From assembly GCF_017873135.1 (NCBI RefSeq), contig NZ_JAGGJV010000001.1, forward strand, positions 682,001-746,000: a stretch of DNA of 64,000 nucleotides. Direction: 5' to 3'. A program made the translations under genes and the position numbers. Below, in pieces: positions 34,330-43,841 of the stretch. How positions within the stretch are numbered: the stretch's first letter is position 1; every line of letters begins with the position of its first letter. Under the pieces are notes generated by a model that saw nothing but the letters and a program-made list of their open reading frames with translations, was not told where the DNA came from and made no database searches. Source of the stretch: Rhizobium herbae. Lineage in GTDB: Bacteria > Pseudomonadota > Alphaproteobacteria > Rhizobiales > Rhizobiaceae.

Positions 34330-36372
34330 GTGTCGGCTGAGCAAAACAAAAGCGATCCCCTCGTCCTGTTCATGCCATCCGGCAAGCGTGGCCGTTTCCC
34401 CGTCGGCACGCCGGTGCTCGACGCGGCGCGATCGCTTGGCGTCTACGTCGAAAGCGTCTGCGGCGGCCGTGCGACCTGCGGGCGCTGTCAGGTGTCGGTG
34501 CAGGAAGGCAGCTTCGCCAAGCACAAGATCATCTCGTCGCTCGACCACATCTCCGTCAAGGGGCCGAAGGAAGAGCGCTACGAGAGCATTCGCGGCCTGC
34601 CGGACGGCCGGCGCCTTTCCTGCTCGTCGCAGATCCTCGGCGATCTCGTCATCGATGTGCCACAGGATACGGTCATCAATGCGCAGGTGGTGCGCAAGGC
34701 GGCCAGCGACCGGGTGATCGAGCGCAATGCCGCGATCCAGCTCTGCTATGTCGAGGTCGACGAGCCCGACATGCACAAGCCGCTCGGCGATCTCGACCGC
34801 CTGAAGGTCATGCTGGAAAAGGACTGGGGCTGGAAAGACCTTCTCATCGCACCGCATCTGATCCCGCAGATTCAAGGGATTCTCCGCAAGGGTAACTGGG
34901 GCGTGACCGCCGCGATCCACCGCGATATGGACTCATCCCGTCCCTTCATCGTCGGCCTCTGGCCGGGTCTGAAGAACGAAGCTTATGGCATCGCCTGCGA
35001 TATTGGCTCGACGACCATCGCCATGCACCTCGTCTCGCTGCTCTCCGGCCGTATCGTTGCTTCCTCCGGCACCTCGAACCCGCAGATCCGCTTCGGCGAA
35101 GACCTGATGAGCCGCGTCTCCTATGTGATGATGAACCCGGATGGCCGGGAAGCCATGACCAAGGCCGTGCGCGAAGCCATCAACGTCCTGATCGGCAAGG
35201 TCTGCGCCGAGGGCGAAGTCGATCGCCACGACATTCTCGACATGGTCTTCGTCGGCAATCCGATCATGCACCATCTGTTTCTCGGCATCGACCCGACCGA
35301 ACTCGGCCAGGCGCCGTTCGCTTTGGCCGTCTCCGGCGCGCTGCAATACTGGGCCCACGAGATCGATATCGACGTCAATCGCGGCGCTCGCCTTTATATG
35401 CTGCCCTGCATCGCCGGCCATGTCGGCGCCGATGCGGCCGGTGCGACATTGGCTGAAGGGCCGTACCGCCAGGACCGGATGATGCTTCTGGTCGATGTCG
35501 GGACCAACGCCGAAATCGTGCTCGGCAACAAGGATCGCGTCGTCGCCGCCTCCTCGCCCACCGGCCCTGCCTTCGAGGGTGCGGAGATTTCCTCCGGCCA
35601 GCGGGCGGCACCTGGCGCGATCGAGCGCGTGCGCATCGATCCGGAAACCTTGGAACCGAAGTTCCGTGTCATCGGTGTCGACAAGTGGTCCGATGAAGAG
35701 GGGTTTGCCGAAGCCGCCACGGCGGTAGGCGTCACCGGCATCTGCGGCTCGGCAATCATCGAAGTCGTCGCCGAGATGTATCTCTGCGGCATCATCTCGG
35801 AGGATGGCGTCGTCGATGGCGGCATGGCGGCAAGGAGCCCGCGCATCCTGCAGAACGGCCGTACCTTCTCCTACCTTCTGCACGACGGCGACCAGCGCAT
35901 CACGGTAACGCAGAATGACGTGCGCGCCATCCAGCTTGCCAAGGCGGCGCTCTATGCCGGCATCAAGCTGTTGATGGAAAAGCTGGACATCGAGCATGTC
36001 GATACCATCCGCTTTGCCGGCGCCTTCGGCTCCTTCATCGATCCGAAATATGCGATGGTCCTCGGTCTCATTCCCGATTGCGATCTCTCGGAAGTCAAGG
36101 CCGTCGGCAACGCCGCCGGCACCGGCGCCCTGATGGCGCTGCTCAACCGCGGCCACCGCCGCGAAATCGAGCAAACCGTCAGCAAAATCGAGAAGATAGA
36201 GACGGCGCTTGAATCGAAGTTTCAGGAGCATTTCGTCTACGCCATGGCGCTTCCGAACAAGGTCGATACCTTCCCGAAACTGTCGGCGGCGGTGACTTTG
36301 CCGGAACGGAAGGTGCTTTCCGACGGCGAGGGAGAGGGTGGCGGCAGACGCAGGCGGAGAAGCCGGGAATAG
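34330..36372 (+). CDS. Corrinoid activation protein (RACE), 2Fe-2S ferredoxin plus ASKHA ATPase
   Basis: This protein of about 680 residues reductively reactivates corrinoid proteins whose cobalt has slipped to Co(II). An N-terminal 2Fe-2S ferredoxin domain has ESVCGGRATCGRCQ and a fourth Cys in LSCSSQ (about 95). After a linker the ASKHA part shows YGIACDIGSTTIAMHLVSL and VDVGTNAEIVLG, the ATP-binding motifs of the DUF4445/RACo group. It is the last gene of the one-carbon operon. The start is unclear: GTG 34330 and TTG 34324 both lie behind AGGA at 34315, and an in-frame ATG 34273 overlaps the previous gene. Confidence 0.9.
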   Translation: MSAEQNKSDPLVLFMPSGKRGRFPVGTPVLDAARSLGVYVESVCGGRATCGRCQVSVQEGSFAKHKIISSLDHISVKGPKEERYESIRGLPDGRRLSCSSQILGDLVIDVPQDTVINAQVVRKAASDRVIERNAAIQLCYVEVDEPDMHKPLGDLDRLKVMLEKDWGWKDLLIAPHLIPQIQGILRKGNWGVTAAIHRDMDSSRPFIVGLWPGLKNEAYGIACDIGSTTIAMHLVSLLSGRIVASSGTSNPQIRFGEDLMSRVSYVMMNPDGREAMTKAVREAINVLIGKVCAEGEVDRHDILDMVFVGNPIMHHLFLGIDPTELGQAPFALAVSGALQYWAHEIDIDVNRGARLYMLPCIAGHVGADAAGATLAEGPYRQDRMMLLVDVGTNAEIVLGNKDRVVAASSPTGPAFEGAEISSGQRAAPGAIERVRIDPETLEPKFRVIGVDKWSDEEGFAEAATAVGVTGICGSAIIEVVAEMYLCGIISEDGVVDGGMAARSPRILQNGRTFSYLLHDGDQRITVTQNDVRAIQLAKAALYAGIKLLMEKLDIEHVDTIRFAGAFGSFIDPKYAMVLGLIPDCDLSEVKAVGNAAGTGALMALLNRGHRREIEQTVSKIEKIETALESKFQEHFVYAMALPNKVDTFPKLSAAVTLPERKVLSDGEGEGGGRRRRRSRE

Positions 36373-36442
36373 CTGGCGCGGATTGACGCAACGGGCAGGA
36401 ACCAAATGACCACGGCGGCGTTTTTGCGTGACCGTGGATCAG

Positions 36443-37507
36443 ATGCTCACTCACAAGCCGGACACCACCTCGCGCCACGCCATGCAGAAGGCGGCCACTG
36501 AGCTCGTCTATCTCTCCAATCTCGAGGGCGGCATCACCCGCAAGCCGGGCAAACGTGCCTTTCTCTATCATGACGCCGACGGCAAGCGGATCGAGGAGCG
36601 GAGTGAACTGGACCGCATCGCGGCACTCGCCATTCCTCCCGCCTATACCGACGTGCTGATCTCAATCGATCCGAACTCGCATCTGCAGGCAACAGGTCGG
36701 GACGCGCGCGGTCGCAAGCAATATCGCTACCATCCGGAATGGTCGGCCGAGCGCGGCAAGAGCAAATTCGCGCAATTGCCGGACTTCGCCGCCAGGCTGC
36801 CGAAAATCCGAGAGAAGGTCGATTCCGACCTGCGCCTGCGAAAACCCGGCATGGACAAGGCCCTGGCGACCGTCGTCTGGTTGCTCGACAATCTCTATAT
36901 CCGTGTCGGCAATACCAACTACGCCGAGGAGAACGGCTCCTACGGTCTGACGACACTCAGGAATCGCCATGTGAGGATCGACGGCTCCAGCGTCCATTTC
37001 AACTTCAAGGGCAAATCGGGCAAGGAATGGCGCCTCAGCCACAACGACCCGCGCATTACCAAGGCTATCCGGATGCTGCAGGAACTGCCCGGCCAGCAAC
37101 TGTTCCAGTATCTCGACGAAGATGGAAACCGCCGTCCGATCCGGTCACAGGACGTCAATGCCTATATCCGCGAAGCTGCCGGGGCCGACTTCTCCTCGCG
37201 GCAGTTCCGCACCTGGGGCGCCACCCGCATGGCGGCGATCGCATTGGCAGCCGTCGAGCGCGCCCAGAGCCAGAGGCAGCTGAAGCGGCAGATCAACGAT
37301 GTTGTCGATGCAGTAGCGACAAGGCTGGTCAACACCCGCGCCGTCTGCCGGTCGTCCTATATTCATCCGAAAGTATTCGAGGATTTTGAGAGCGGCGCAC
37401 TCGCAGGCCTCATGAAAATGAGGCCCAGCCGGAGCAAGGCGCTGACACGCTGGATGGACGATGACGAGATCAGAGTGCAGCGCTGGCTGAAGAAGAGCGA
37501 CGCGTGA
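36443..37507 (+). CDS. DNA topoisomerase IB
   Basis: This protein of about 354 residues is a bacterial type IB topoisomerase, which relaxes supercoils through a 3'-phosphotyrosine intermediate. The catalytic Tyr is in CRSSYIHPKVFE (about residue 306). Other conserved parts are RIEERSELDRIAALAIPPAYTDV, LDNLYIRVGNTNYAEENGSYGLTTLRNRHV (active-site Arg region) and FRTWGATRMAA. ATG 36443 is preceded by GTGGAT; GTG 36428 in frame is the alternative. It is convergent with the LysR gene. Length matches the bacterial family. Confidence 0.92.
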   Translation: MLTHKPDTTSRHAMQKAATELVYLSNLEGGITRKPGKRAFLYHDADGKRIEERSELDRIAALAIPPAYTDVLISIDPNSHLQATGRDARGRKQYRYHPEWSAERGKSKFAQLPDFAARLPKIREKVDSDLRLRKPGMDKALATVVWLLDNLYIRVGNTNYAEENGSYGLTTLRNRHVRIDGSSVHFNFKGKSGKEWRLSHNDPRITKAIRMLQELPGQQLFQYLDEDGNRRPIRSQDVNAYIREAAGADFSSRQFRTWGATRMAAIALAAVERAQSQRQLKRQINDVVDAVATRLVNTRAVCRSSYIHPKVFEDFESGALAGLMKMRPSRSKALTRWMDDDEIRVQRWLKKSDA

Positions 37508-37528
37508 ACATCGCCCTTCCTGAATGAT

Positions 37529-38413
37529 TTATTGCAAGCCGATGAAAGCCGTCCGCACATGTTCGGCCACGGCCAGAACCGGCGCCGACGCGTTGTCGAC
37601 CACCTGCAGGCCGATATTGTAGTGGCCGAGTTCCGGCAGGCCTTCCGCTTCGCCGAGCGCCACCAGATCGCCCTGGACCAGGTAACGCGGCAAAGGAGCA
37701 ATGGCGAGATCAGCCTGGATGGCCGCACGTTGTCCCGTCGTATGGGCGCTCAAGAAGGCGACGCGGAACTTGCGGCCTGACTGCGTCAGCTGCTCCACCG
37801 CATCCGCGCGCCAGACGCAGCCGTCCTCCCACATCGAGATCGGCAGCGGCTCGCGCGTATGGGCCGTTCCACATTTGATTCCGGCCCAGACGAGCTTCTC
37901 GGAGACGAGGATTTCCCCGCCGCCGGTGTTTTCACCCGCCAGGCTGTTGAAGATCGCGATGTCCATGCGATGCTCTTCCACCCGCTTGCGCATGACATTG
38001 CTGTTGCCGATCGTCACGTCGACGGTGACGTTCGGATAGGATTCGGAAAACCGCTTCAGAACTTCGGGAAGAATACGCTCGCCGATATCCTCTGGTGCAC
38101 CGACGCGGACCACCCCGTTCATGTCGGGCAACAGGAAGCGCGAGACGGCCTCGTTGTTGAGCGCCAGCATGCGCCGCGCAAAGCCCAGTAGCACCTCGCC
38201 TTTCGGGGTCAGCGACACCGAGCGCGCATCGCGCAGGAACAGAACGCAGCCAAGCGTTTCCTCAAGCTTCTTGATCTGCATCGAGACGGCAGAAGGCGTC
38301 CGGTAGACAGTCTCGGCCGCGGTGGTGAAATTTCCGGTCTCGGCAATGGCAACGAAGGTTTTCAGGATGTCCAGCTCGAGGAGCGGAAGCACATGCCGTA
38401 ACATCATGTTCAT
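37529..38413 (-). CDS. LysR-family transcriptional regulator
   Basis: This 294-residue regulator has an N-terminal winged helix (LELDILKTFVAIAETGNFTTAAETVYRTPSAVSMQIKKLEETLG) and a periplasmic-binding-like effector domain (about residues 95-290). GGGAGG lies six bases before the ATG. It is divergent from the small gene at 38534 with a 120-base region between, the usual layout for autoregulation and control of the neighbour. The effector is unknown. Confidence 0.9.
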   Translation of the reverse strand: MNMMLRHVLPLLELDILKTFVAIAETGNFTTAAETVYRTPSAVSMQIKKLEETLGCVLFLRDARSVSLTPKGEVLLGFARRMLALNNEAVSRFLLPDMNGVVRVGAPEDIGERILPEVLKRFSESYPNVTVDVTIGNSNVMRKRVEEHRMDIAIFNSLAGENTGGGEILVSEKLVWAGIKCGTAHTREPLPISMWEDGCVWRADAVEQLTQSGRKFRVAFLSAHTTGQRAAIQADLAIAPLPRYLVQGDLVALGEAEGLPELGHYNIGLQVVDNASAPVLAVAEHVRTAFIGLQ

Positions 38414-38533
38414 GGGGAACCTCCCGGATCAATTTTTCTGAATGATACCATTACTTCATTTCGTTTGATTGAACCTCAAAGGGGAGCGATAGTCAAGTTG
38501 CAAACATCGAAGACGTGACGAAAGGAGCTTCCC

Positions 38534-38776
38534 ATGTCCCTGCACCACGACACGACGCCCCAGAACAATGTCATCCGGCTGCGCGCCGGCGGCTCCTCAT
38601 TTGCGATGCGCCAAATGTTCGCGCCCTTGGTCCACCAGATAAGCGAGGGCCACCACGCCCGCAAGATCGCGGAAACGCGCAAGGCGACGCGGCGAGAAAT
38701 CTCCCATCTGCCCGCAAGCCTGCAACAGGACCTGGCTTTCTCCGATGGGACCGTCATCGCATTGGAACAGCGTTAA
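38534..38776 (+). CDS. Small protein divergent from the LysR gene
   Basis: An 80-residue protein, MSLHHDTTPQNNVIRLRAGGSSF, then a His/Arg-rich helix (QISEGHHARKIAETRKATRREISHL). Composition suggests a nucleic-acid-binding or scaffold peptide; no family is recognised. AAAGGAG lies seven bases before the ATG, so translation is likely. Its divergence from the LysR gene suggests control by it. It is followed after 90 bases by the sensor kinase. Confidence 0.65.
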   Translation: MSLHHDTTPQNNVIRLRAGGSSFAMRQMFAPLVHQISEGHHARKIAETRKATRREISHLPASLQQDLAFSDGTVIALEQR

Positions 38777-38865
38777 CGCGACAACGGCCCTTGGAAACTC
38801 TCCCGTAGGCCTCTAAACTCACCGCCAGTGGCACAGAGCCGCTGGCCGGAAACGAGGGAGGAGCC

Positions 38866-40695
38866 TTGCAGTCCGTGAGATACCGCCTTGTCGCAGCGAT
38901 TTGCCTCGTTCCCCTTGTTCTCTATGCCGTGGTTTTCCAGGGCGGGGCGCTGGCGACACGCAGTTACATGGACGAGGCGTCGCTCCAGGCAAGCTCCGCG
39001 TTGCGTCTGGCTGTCTCGGCGCTCAGCGGCCACCTCAGCCGCTACGAGCCCTTGCCGGCGCTGATCGCCGACCATGACGGCATCAAGGATCTGATCGTCC
39101 ATCCGCATGACGGATCCTTGCGCGACGCTGCAAATAGCTACCTCAAGGACATCAACCGGCTGCTGGAATCTTCCGACATCTACGTCATGACGCTGGACGG
39201 CAATACGATTGCCGCCAGCAACTACGATCAGCCGGCAAGCTTCGTCGGCGAGAATTTCAGCTACAGGCCCTATTTCCAGGATGCCGCCAAGGGAAATCAG
39301 TCACGTTTCTATGCGCTTGGCACCACCTCGCTAAAACGCGGTTATTACTTCGCTTCGCCGATCCGCGTCGATGGCCGGATCAGCGGCGTCATCGTCTTCA
39401 AGGTCGATATCGATTCCATCGAAACCTCCTGGCGCGGCGGCGAGTACAAGATCTTCGTCTCCGATCCGGAAGGCATTATCTTCATGACCGGCAGCCCGGA
39501 ATGGCTCTATTCCGGCATTTTTCCCTTAAACAGCGCGCGCCTGCAGCGGACGCAAGCGTCGCGGCGCTACGCCGAGGCAACGCTGAAATCGTTGCCGATT
39601 ACCCGCAGCACGCTGGACGACCATGAACTGATGACCATGACCACTGCCGACCGCCGGGAATATCTGGTCCTGTCCCAATATATGCCGGAGGCTGACTGGA
39701 CCGTGAACGTGCTGATGGACACCGCCTCCGTGCGCAGCCAGACCCGCACGATGATCGTCGCTGTCGTCCTCTTTCTCTGCCTTGCCGGGCTGGCGCTGGC
39801 GATTCTCCTGCAGCGGCGTGCCCGGCTGGAGGAACGCATGCGCATGCAGCTTGAGGCACGCAACGAACTGGAACATCGGGTTGAAGAACGCACCGCCGAT
39901 CTCGCGCTCGTCAACCAGCGCATCGAGGAAGAGATCGCCGAACGGCGGTTGACCGAACAGGAACTGCGCAAGACCCAGGCGGACCTGATCCAGGCAGGCA
40001 AGCTTGCCGGGCTGGGCCAGATGTCGGCCGCCCTCTCCCACGAACTCAACCAGCCCCTGGCGGCAGCAAAGACCTATGCCGACAGCGCGGCGATGCTGAT
40101 TGATCTGGAACGGGTGCCGGAAGCCCGCGACAACGTCCGGCGGATTTCCGGCCTGATCGACCGCATGGCCTCGATCAGCCGCCACCTGCGCAATTTCGCC
40201 CGCAAGCCGAACGAAAAACTCGGGCCTGTGGCGCTCGACGCCGTGATCGCCGATACGCTTGAGATCGTCTCGGCGCGCTTGAAAACAGCAGATGCCGATC
40301 TTGAGATTGATCTCGGCAGCAAGACCGGATTGGTCAAGGCGGGATCCGTCCGGCTGCAACAGGTTCTGGTCAACATCATCACCAATGCGGCAGACGCCAT
40401 CGAAGGCCTTGCCGACCGGCGCATCCATCTCTCGACGGAATATCAAGGCGAAAAAATCATTCTGACAATCAGGGACCATGGCCCCGGCGTACCCGCCGCG
40501 ATCACGGACCGCATCTTCGACCCCTTCTTCACAACCAAGGGGGTCGGCAAGGGTCTCGGCCTCGGCTTGTCGATCTCCTACAACATCGTCAAGGATTTCG
40601 GCGGCAGTCTCTCCGTCTCGAATCACCCGGAGGGCGGCGCCATGTTTCGCATCGAGCTCGAAGCAGCGACGGCGACCCAGGAGGCGGCCGAATGA
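38866..40695 (+). CDS. DctB-type sensor histidine kinase
   Basis: This protein of about 609 residues has a first membrane helix at about 8-29, a periplasmic PDC/Cache-type sensor domain (about 35-295, with NFSYRPYFQDAAKGNQSRFYALGTTS), a second helix at about 296-316, a coiled coil, and a kinase core. The dimerisation/phosphoacceptor His392 lies in AALSHELNQPLAAAK; the N-box LVNIITNAADAIEG and G-boxes DHGPGV and GLGLGLSIS follow. DctB and relatives sense dicarboxylates or similar acids. A TTG start at 38866 has GGGAGGAG just upstream; GTG 38875 is possible. The stop overlaps the regulator gene by 4 bases. Confidence 0.9.
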   Translation: MQSVRYRLVAAICLVPLVLYAVVFQGGALATRSYMDEASLQASSALRLAVSALSGHLSRYEPLPALIADHDGIKDLIVHPHDGSLRDAANSYLKDINRLLESSDIYVMTLDGNTIAASNYDQPASFVGENFSYRPYFQDAAKGNQSRFYALGTTSLKRGYYFASPIRVDGRISGVIVFKVDIDSIETSWRGGEYKIFVSDPEGIIFMTGSPEWLYSGIFPLNSARLQRTQASRRYAEATLKSLPITRSTLDDHELMTMTTADRREYLVLSQYMPEADWTVNVLMDTASVRSQTRTMIVAVVLFLCLAGLALAILLQRRARLEERMRMQLEARNELEHRVEERTADLALVNQRIEEEIAERRLTEQELRKTQADLIQAGKLAGLGQMSAALSHELNQPLAAAKTYADSAAMLIDLERVPEARDNVRRISGLIDRMASISRHLRNFARKPNEKLGPVALDAVIADTLEIVSARLKTADADLEIDLGSKTGLVKAGSVRLQQVLVNIITNAADAIEGLADRRIHLSTEYQGEKIILTIRDHGPGVPAAITDRIFDPFFTTKGVGKGLGLGLSISYNIVKDFGGSLSVSNHPEGGAMFRIELEAATATQEAAE

Positions 40696-42047
40696 GTGAC
40701 CCACGCGTCCTGCTGGTCGATGACGAAGAAGAAATGCGGCGCTCCACTGCGCAGGCACTCGGCCTGTTCGGGCTGGAGGTCGATACGTTCTCCAGCGCGG
40801 AAGATGTGCTGGAACTGATCGGCTACAGTTTTCCCGGCGTCGTGGTCAGCGATATCCGCATGCCGGGCATGGACGGCATGACCCTTTTGCAGCGCATCCG
40901 CGAGGTAGATGCCGAAATCCCCGTCATCCTGGTGACCGGCCATGGCGACGTCCAGCTCGCCGTCAAGGCGATGCGCGAAGGCGTCTATGACTTCCTCGAA
41001 AAGCCGTTTACCGCCCAGCATCTGGCCGCGATCGCCCGCCGGGCGCTTGACCGGCGCAGCCTCGTCCTGGAAAACCGGCGGCTGAGGGCGGTTGCCGGCA
41101 AGCGCGACGACATCGAGGCGCGGCTGCCGGGCCGAACGCAGGCCATGGTCGATCTGCGCTACCGCCTGCGCGCCATCGGCGCCACCGACGCCGATACGCT
41201 GATCATCGGCGAGACCGGTGTCGGCAAGGAGGTCGTTGCCCGCGCACTGCACGATATCAGCGCCCGCGCGGACCGGCCGCTGATCGCCATCAACTGCGCC
41301 GCATTGCCGGAAAACCTGATCGAAAGCGAACTCTTCGGTCATGAGGCTGGTGCCTTTCCGGGCGCGCTTCGGCCGCGCTACGGCAAGTTCGAACACGGCC
41401 GCGGCGGCACCATCCTGCTCGACGAGATCGGCTCCCTGCCCTACGATCTGCAGGCGAAGTTCCTGCGTGTGCTGCAGGAGCGGGTGATTACCCGGCTCGG
41501 CTCGAACGAGATCGTGCCGCTCGACGTGCGCTTCGTCGCCACCAGCAAGGTCGACCTCGAGGCAGAAGTCGCGGCCGGCCGTTTTCGCGCCGATCTACTG
41601 TATCGCCTGAATGTCGCAACGCTGCATGTTCCCTCGCTGGCCCAGCGAAAGGCCGACATCCCGCTGTTGTTCCTGCAGCTGGTGCGGGAGGCCGCCGCCC
41701 GTTACGTCCGCAACGACATCGATGTGCCGCCGGGGCTGATTACCGAGATCGCCGAACGCTCCTGGCCCGGTAATGTCCGTGAACTGCGCAACGCCGCCGA
41801 CCGGCTTGTGCTCGGCCTCGACCCAAAGCCGGACGAGGCGCAAGCCCCGGCCGAGCGGCAGCGACTGTCAGACAAGGTGGCCGCCTATGAACGCGGCATC
41901 ATCGCCAGCGCCCTTGCCGCCCATGGCGGCAGCCTGCGGCCTGTCTATGAGCTGCTCGGGATATCCCGCAAGACGCTCTACGAGAAGATGCAGAAATACG
42001 GGCTCGACAAGAAGATACAGATTCTGGACGATGACTACGCGCTGTAA
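40692..42047 (+). CDS. DctD-type response regulator with GAFPGA variant
   Basis: This 451-residue protein has a receiver domain (phospho-acceptor Asp54 in VVSDIRMPG), an AAA+ domain of the sigma-54-activator group (Walker A GETGVGKE at 173-180, Walker B ILLDEIG at 241-247) and a Fis-type HTH at the C-terminus (LLGISRKTLYEKMQKYGL). The loop that contacts sigma-54 reads GAFPGA at 220-225 instead of GAFTGA, so Thr223 is Pro. This position is critical for sigma-54 contact in tested activators. It is translated with the kinase. The likely target is the tctCBA operon, though no clear -24/-12 promoter is seen there. Confidence 0.9.
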   Translation: MSDPRVLLVDDEEEMRRSTAQALGLFGLEVDTFSSAEDVLELIGYSFPGVVVSDIRMPGMDGMTLLQRIREVDAEIPVILVTGHGDVQLAVKAMREGVYDFLEKPFTAQHLAAIARRALDRRSLVLENRRLRAVAGKRDDIEARLPGRTQAMVDLRYRLRAIGATDADTLIIGETGVGKEVVARALHDISARADRPLIAINCAALPENLIESELFGHEAGAFPGALRPRYGKFEHGRGGTILLDEIGSLPYDLQAKFLRVLQERVITRLGSNEIVPLDVRFVATSKVDLEAEVAAGRFRADLLYRLNVATLHVPSLAQRKADIPLLFLQLVREAAARYVRNDIDVPPGLITEIAERSWPGNVRELRNAADRLVLGLDPKPDEAQAPAERQRLSDKVAAYERGIIASALAAHGGSLRPVYELLGISRKTLYEKMQKYGLDKKIQILDDDYAL

Positions 42048-42252
42048 ATCAAGAGATGGGTGGAAATCCACCCATCATGAAAGCCGTTTGTTTCCGATCT
42101 CACCCATGGTGCGCCGCACTCAGCAAGAAAAGGTCCGGATGCCCGAGCGGAGCAGTTGCTCCCTTCAACGTCTGCATCACAAATGAAGCATCCAGAATCG
42201 GCGCGGGAGGAGCTGCGCCGGCTGGCAACATATTTCATCCGGGAGGACTTCG

Positions 42253-43236
42253 ATGAAAATCCTGAAAGCCATGCTTGGCGTAACGGCTCTTGCCGCAATC
42301 TCACTCATTTCCGTTTCCGCACACGCGGAGGGCTATCCCGAGCGCACCATCACCATGGTCGTGCCGTTTTCAGCCGGCGGACCGACCGATACGGTTGCCC
42401 GCCTCGTTGCCGAATCGATGTCGAAGGATCTCGGCCAGCAGATCGTCGTCGAAAACGTCGGCGGTGCCGGCGGATCGCTGGGTGCCGGCCGGGTGGCACA
42501 GGCAGAAGCCGACGGTTACACGGTTCTTCTCCATCATATCGGCATGGCGACATCAGCCACGCTCTACCGCAAGCTTGCCTATGACACGCTGAATGCCTTC
42601 GAATATGTCGGTCTCGTCACCGACGTGCCGATGACGATCGTCGCCCGCAAGGATTTCGAGCCGACGGACCTCAAGGGCCTTGTGGATTATGTCAAAGCCA
42701 ATAAGGACACCGTGACGGTCGCCAATGCCGGCATCGGCGCCGCCTCGCATCTCTGCGGCATGATGTTCATGAGCGCCATTCAAACCCCGCTCGTCACCGT
42801 TCCCTACAAGGGCACCGGCCCAGCGATGACCGATCTGCTCGGCGGCCAGGTCGACATCATGTGCGACCAGACCACCAACACCACCAAGCAGATTCTCGGC
42901 GGCACGATCAAGGCCTATGCCGTGACTTCGCCCGCGCGTCTGCCCGTCCTGCCGGATGTGCCGACGACAGCCGAAGGTGGTCTTGCTGATTTCCAGGTCG
43001 GCATCTGGCATGGCATCTACGCGCCGAAGGGCACGCCGGCGGAAGCCACCGAGCGCCTGTCGAAAGCACTTCAAGTTGCCCTGAAGGATCCGAACGTCGT
43101 CGCACGCTTTGCCGAACTCGGCACCGTTCCCTCGTCGGACGCCGACGCGACGCCTGCTGCGCTCAAGGCCAAGCTCGAAAGCGAGATCGCCCGCTGGAAG
43201 CCGGTCATCGAAGCGGCCGGCCAATACGCCGACTGA
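42253..43236 (+). CDS. tctC: Tripartite tricarboxylate transporter, substrate-binding protein
   Basis: This 327-residue periplasmic protein has a signal peptide (LKAMLGVTALAAISLISVSAHA) and the Bug/TctC fold: YPERTITMVVPFSAGGPTDTVARLVAESM, the conserved VVENVGGAGGSLGAGRVA and TVPYKGTGPAMTDLLGGQVD. Bug-type receptors bind organic acids such as citrate; the ligand here is not defined by sequence. GGGAGGAC lies before the ATG. It heads the tctCBA operon and follows the two-component system by 205 bases. A hairpin near 42054-42075 lies in that gap. Confidence 0.92.
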   Translation: MKILKAMLGVTALAAISLISVSAHAEGYPERTITMVVPFSAGGPTDTVARLVAESMSKDLGQQIVVENVGGAGGSLGAGRVAQAEADGYTVLLHHIGMATSATLYRKLAYDTLNAFEYVGLVTDVPMTIVARKDFEPTDLKGLVDYVKANKDTVTVANAGIGAASHLCGMMFMSAIQTPLVTVPYKGTGPAMTDLLGGQVDIMCDQTTNTTKQILGGTIKAYAVTSPARLPVLPDVPTTAEGGLADFQVGIWHGIYAPKGTPAEATERLSKALQVALKDPNVVARFAELGTVPSSDADATPAALKAKLESEIARWKPVIEAAGQYAD

Positions 43237-43370
43237 TCGTCGTTCCCGCCATGGGCAAAAGCCTCTCCCGCCTTCCTCTTCTTGAAGAGGGAGGCGTTCG
43301 CCTACCCTCTTTCGAAAAGTCTTCAAAGAGGTGATGGCAGGTGAGGCAGGGCTGAAAACAAGGAGACATC

Positions 43371-43832
43371 ATGAAATCCTTATCCTTCGACACCACCAAT
43401 GCGCTTTGCGGCGCGCTGTTCATCGGGCTGGGCGGCTTTTTCATCTATCAGTGCTTCAGCCTTGACCTCGGCACGGCGTTCAAAATGGGGCCCGGCTATT
43501 TTCCGCTGGTGCTGGCGCTCATCCTGACGCTTCTCGGCATCGTCATCCTGGTTCAGTCGACGCGCGTCGAGGGCGAGCCGATCGGGCCGGTCGCCTGGCG
43601 CGGCATGCTGTTCATCCTGCCGGCACCGATCTTCTTCGGCCTGACTGTGCGCGGCCTCGGCTTCGTGCCGTCACTGTTCTTCACCGCCCTGATTGCCTGC
43701 TTCGCATCGCAGAAGATGAAACCGCTGACCGCGATCGCGCTGTCGGTCGCGTTGACGATCTTCTCGGTCGCCGTGTTCAGCTACGCGCTCGGCCTGCCCT
43801 TCGAACGCTTCGGCCCCTGGGTCAGAATGTAG
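43371..43832 (+). CDS. tctB: Tripartite tricarboxylate transporter, small membrane subunit
   Basis: A 153-residue protein with four hydrophobic helices (about residues 10-28, 41-60, 78-98 and 105-140), matching TctB. It has no catalytic motif; it partners TctA. AAGGAGACATC precedes the ATG. Before it, the 134-base gap from tctC contains two GC-rich hairpins (near 43262-43291 and 43304-43330), which may tune expression below that of the binding protein. It is followed after 9 bases by tctA. Confidence 0.9.
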   Translation: MKSLSFDTTNALCGALFIGLGGFFIYQCFSLDLGTAFKMGPGYFPLVLALILTLLGIVILVQSTRVEGEPIGPVAWRGMLFILPAPIFFGLTVRGLGFVPSLFFTALIACFASQKMKPLTAIALSVALTIFSVAVFSYALGLPFERFGPWVRM

Positions 43833-43841
43833 GACATCACG

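Noticed and set aside
38776..38865. Possible sigma-54 promoter (TGGCAC at about 38828) before the sensor kinase
   Set aside because: The GC element falls one base out of register for the required -24/-12 spacing and TTGC is absent.
42048..42252. Search for a -24/-12 promoter ahead of tctC
   Set aside because: GG and GC pairs in the region do not have 12-base spacing with the flanking consensus bases.
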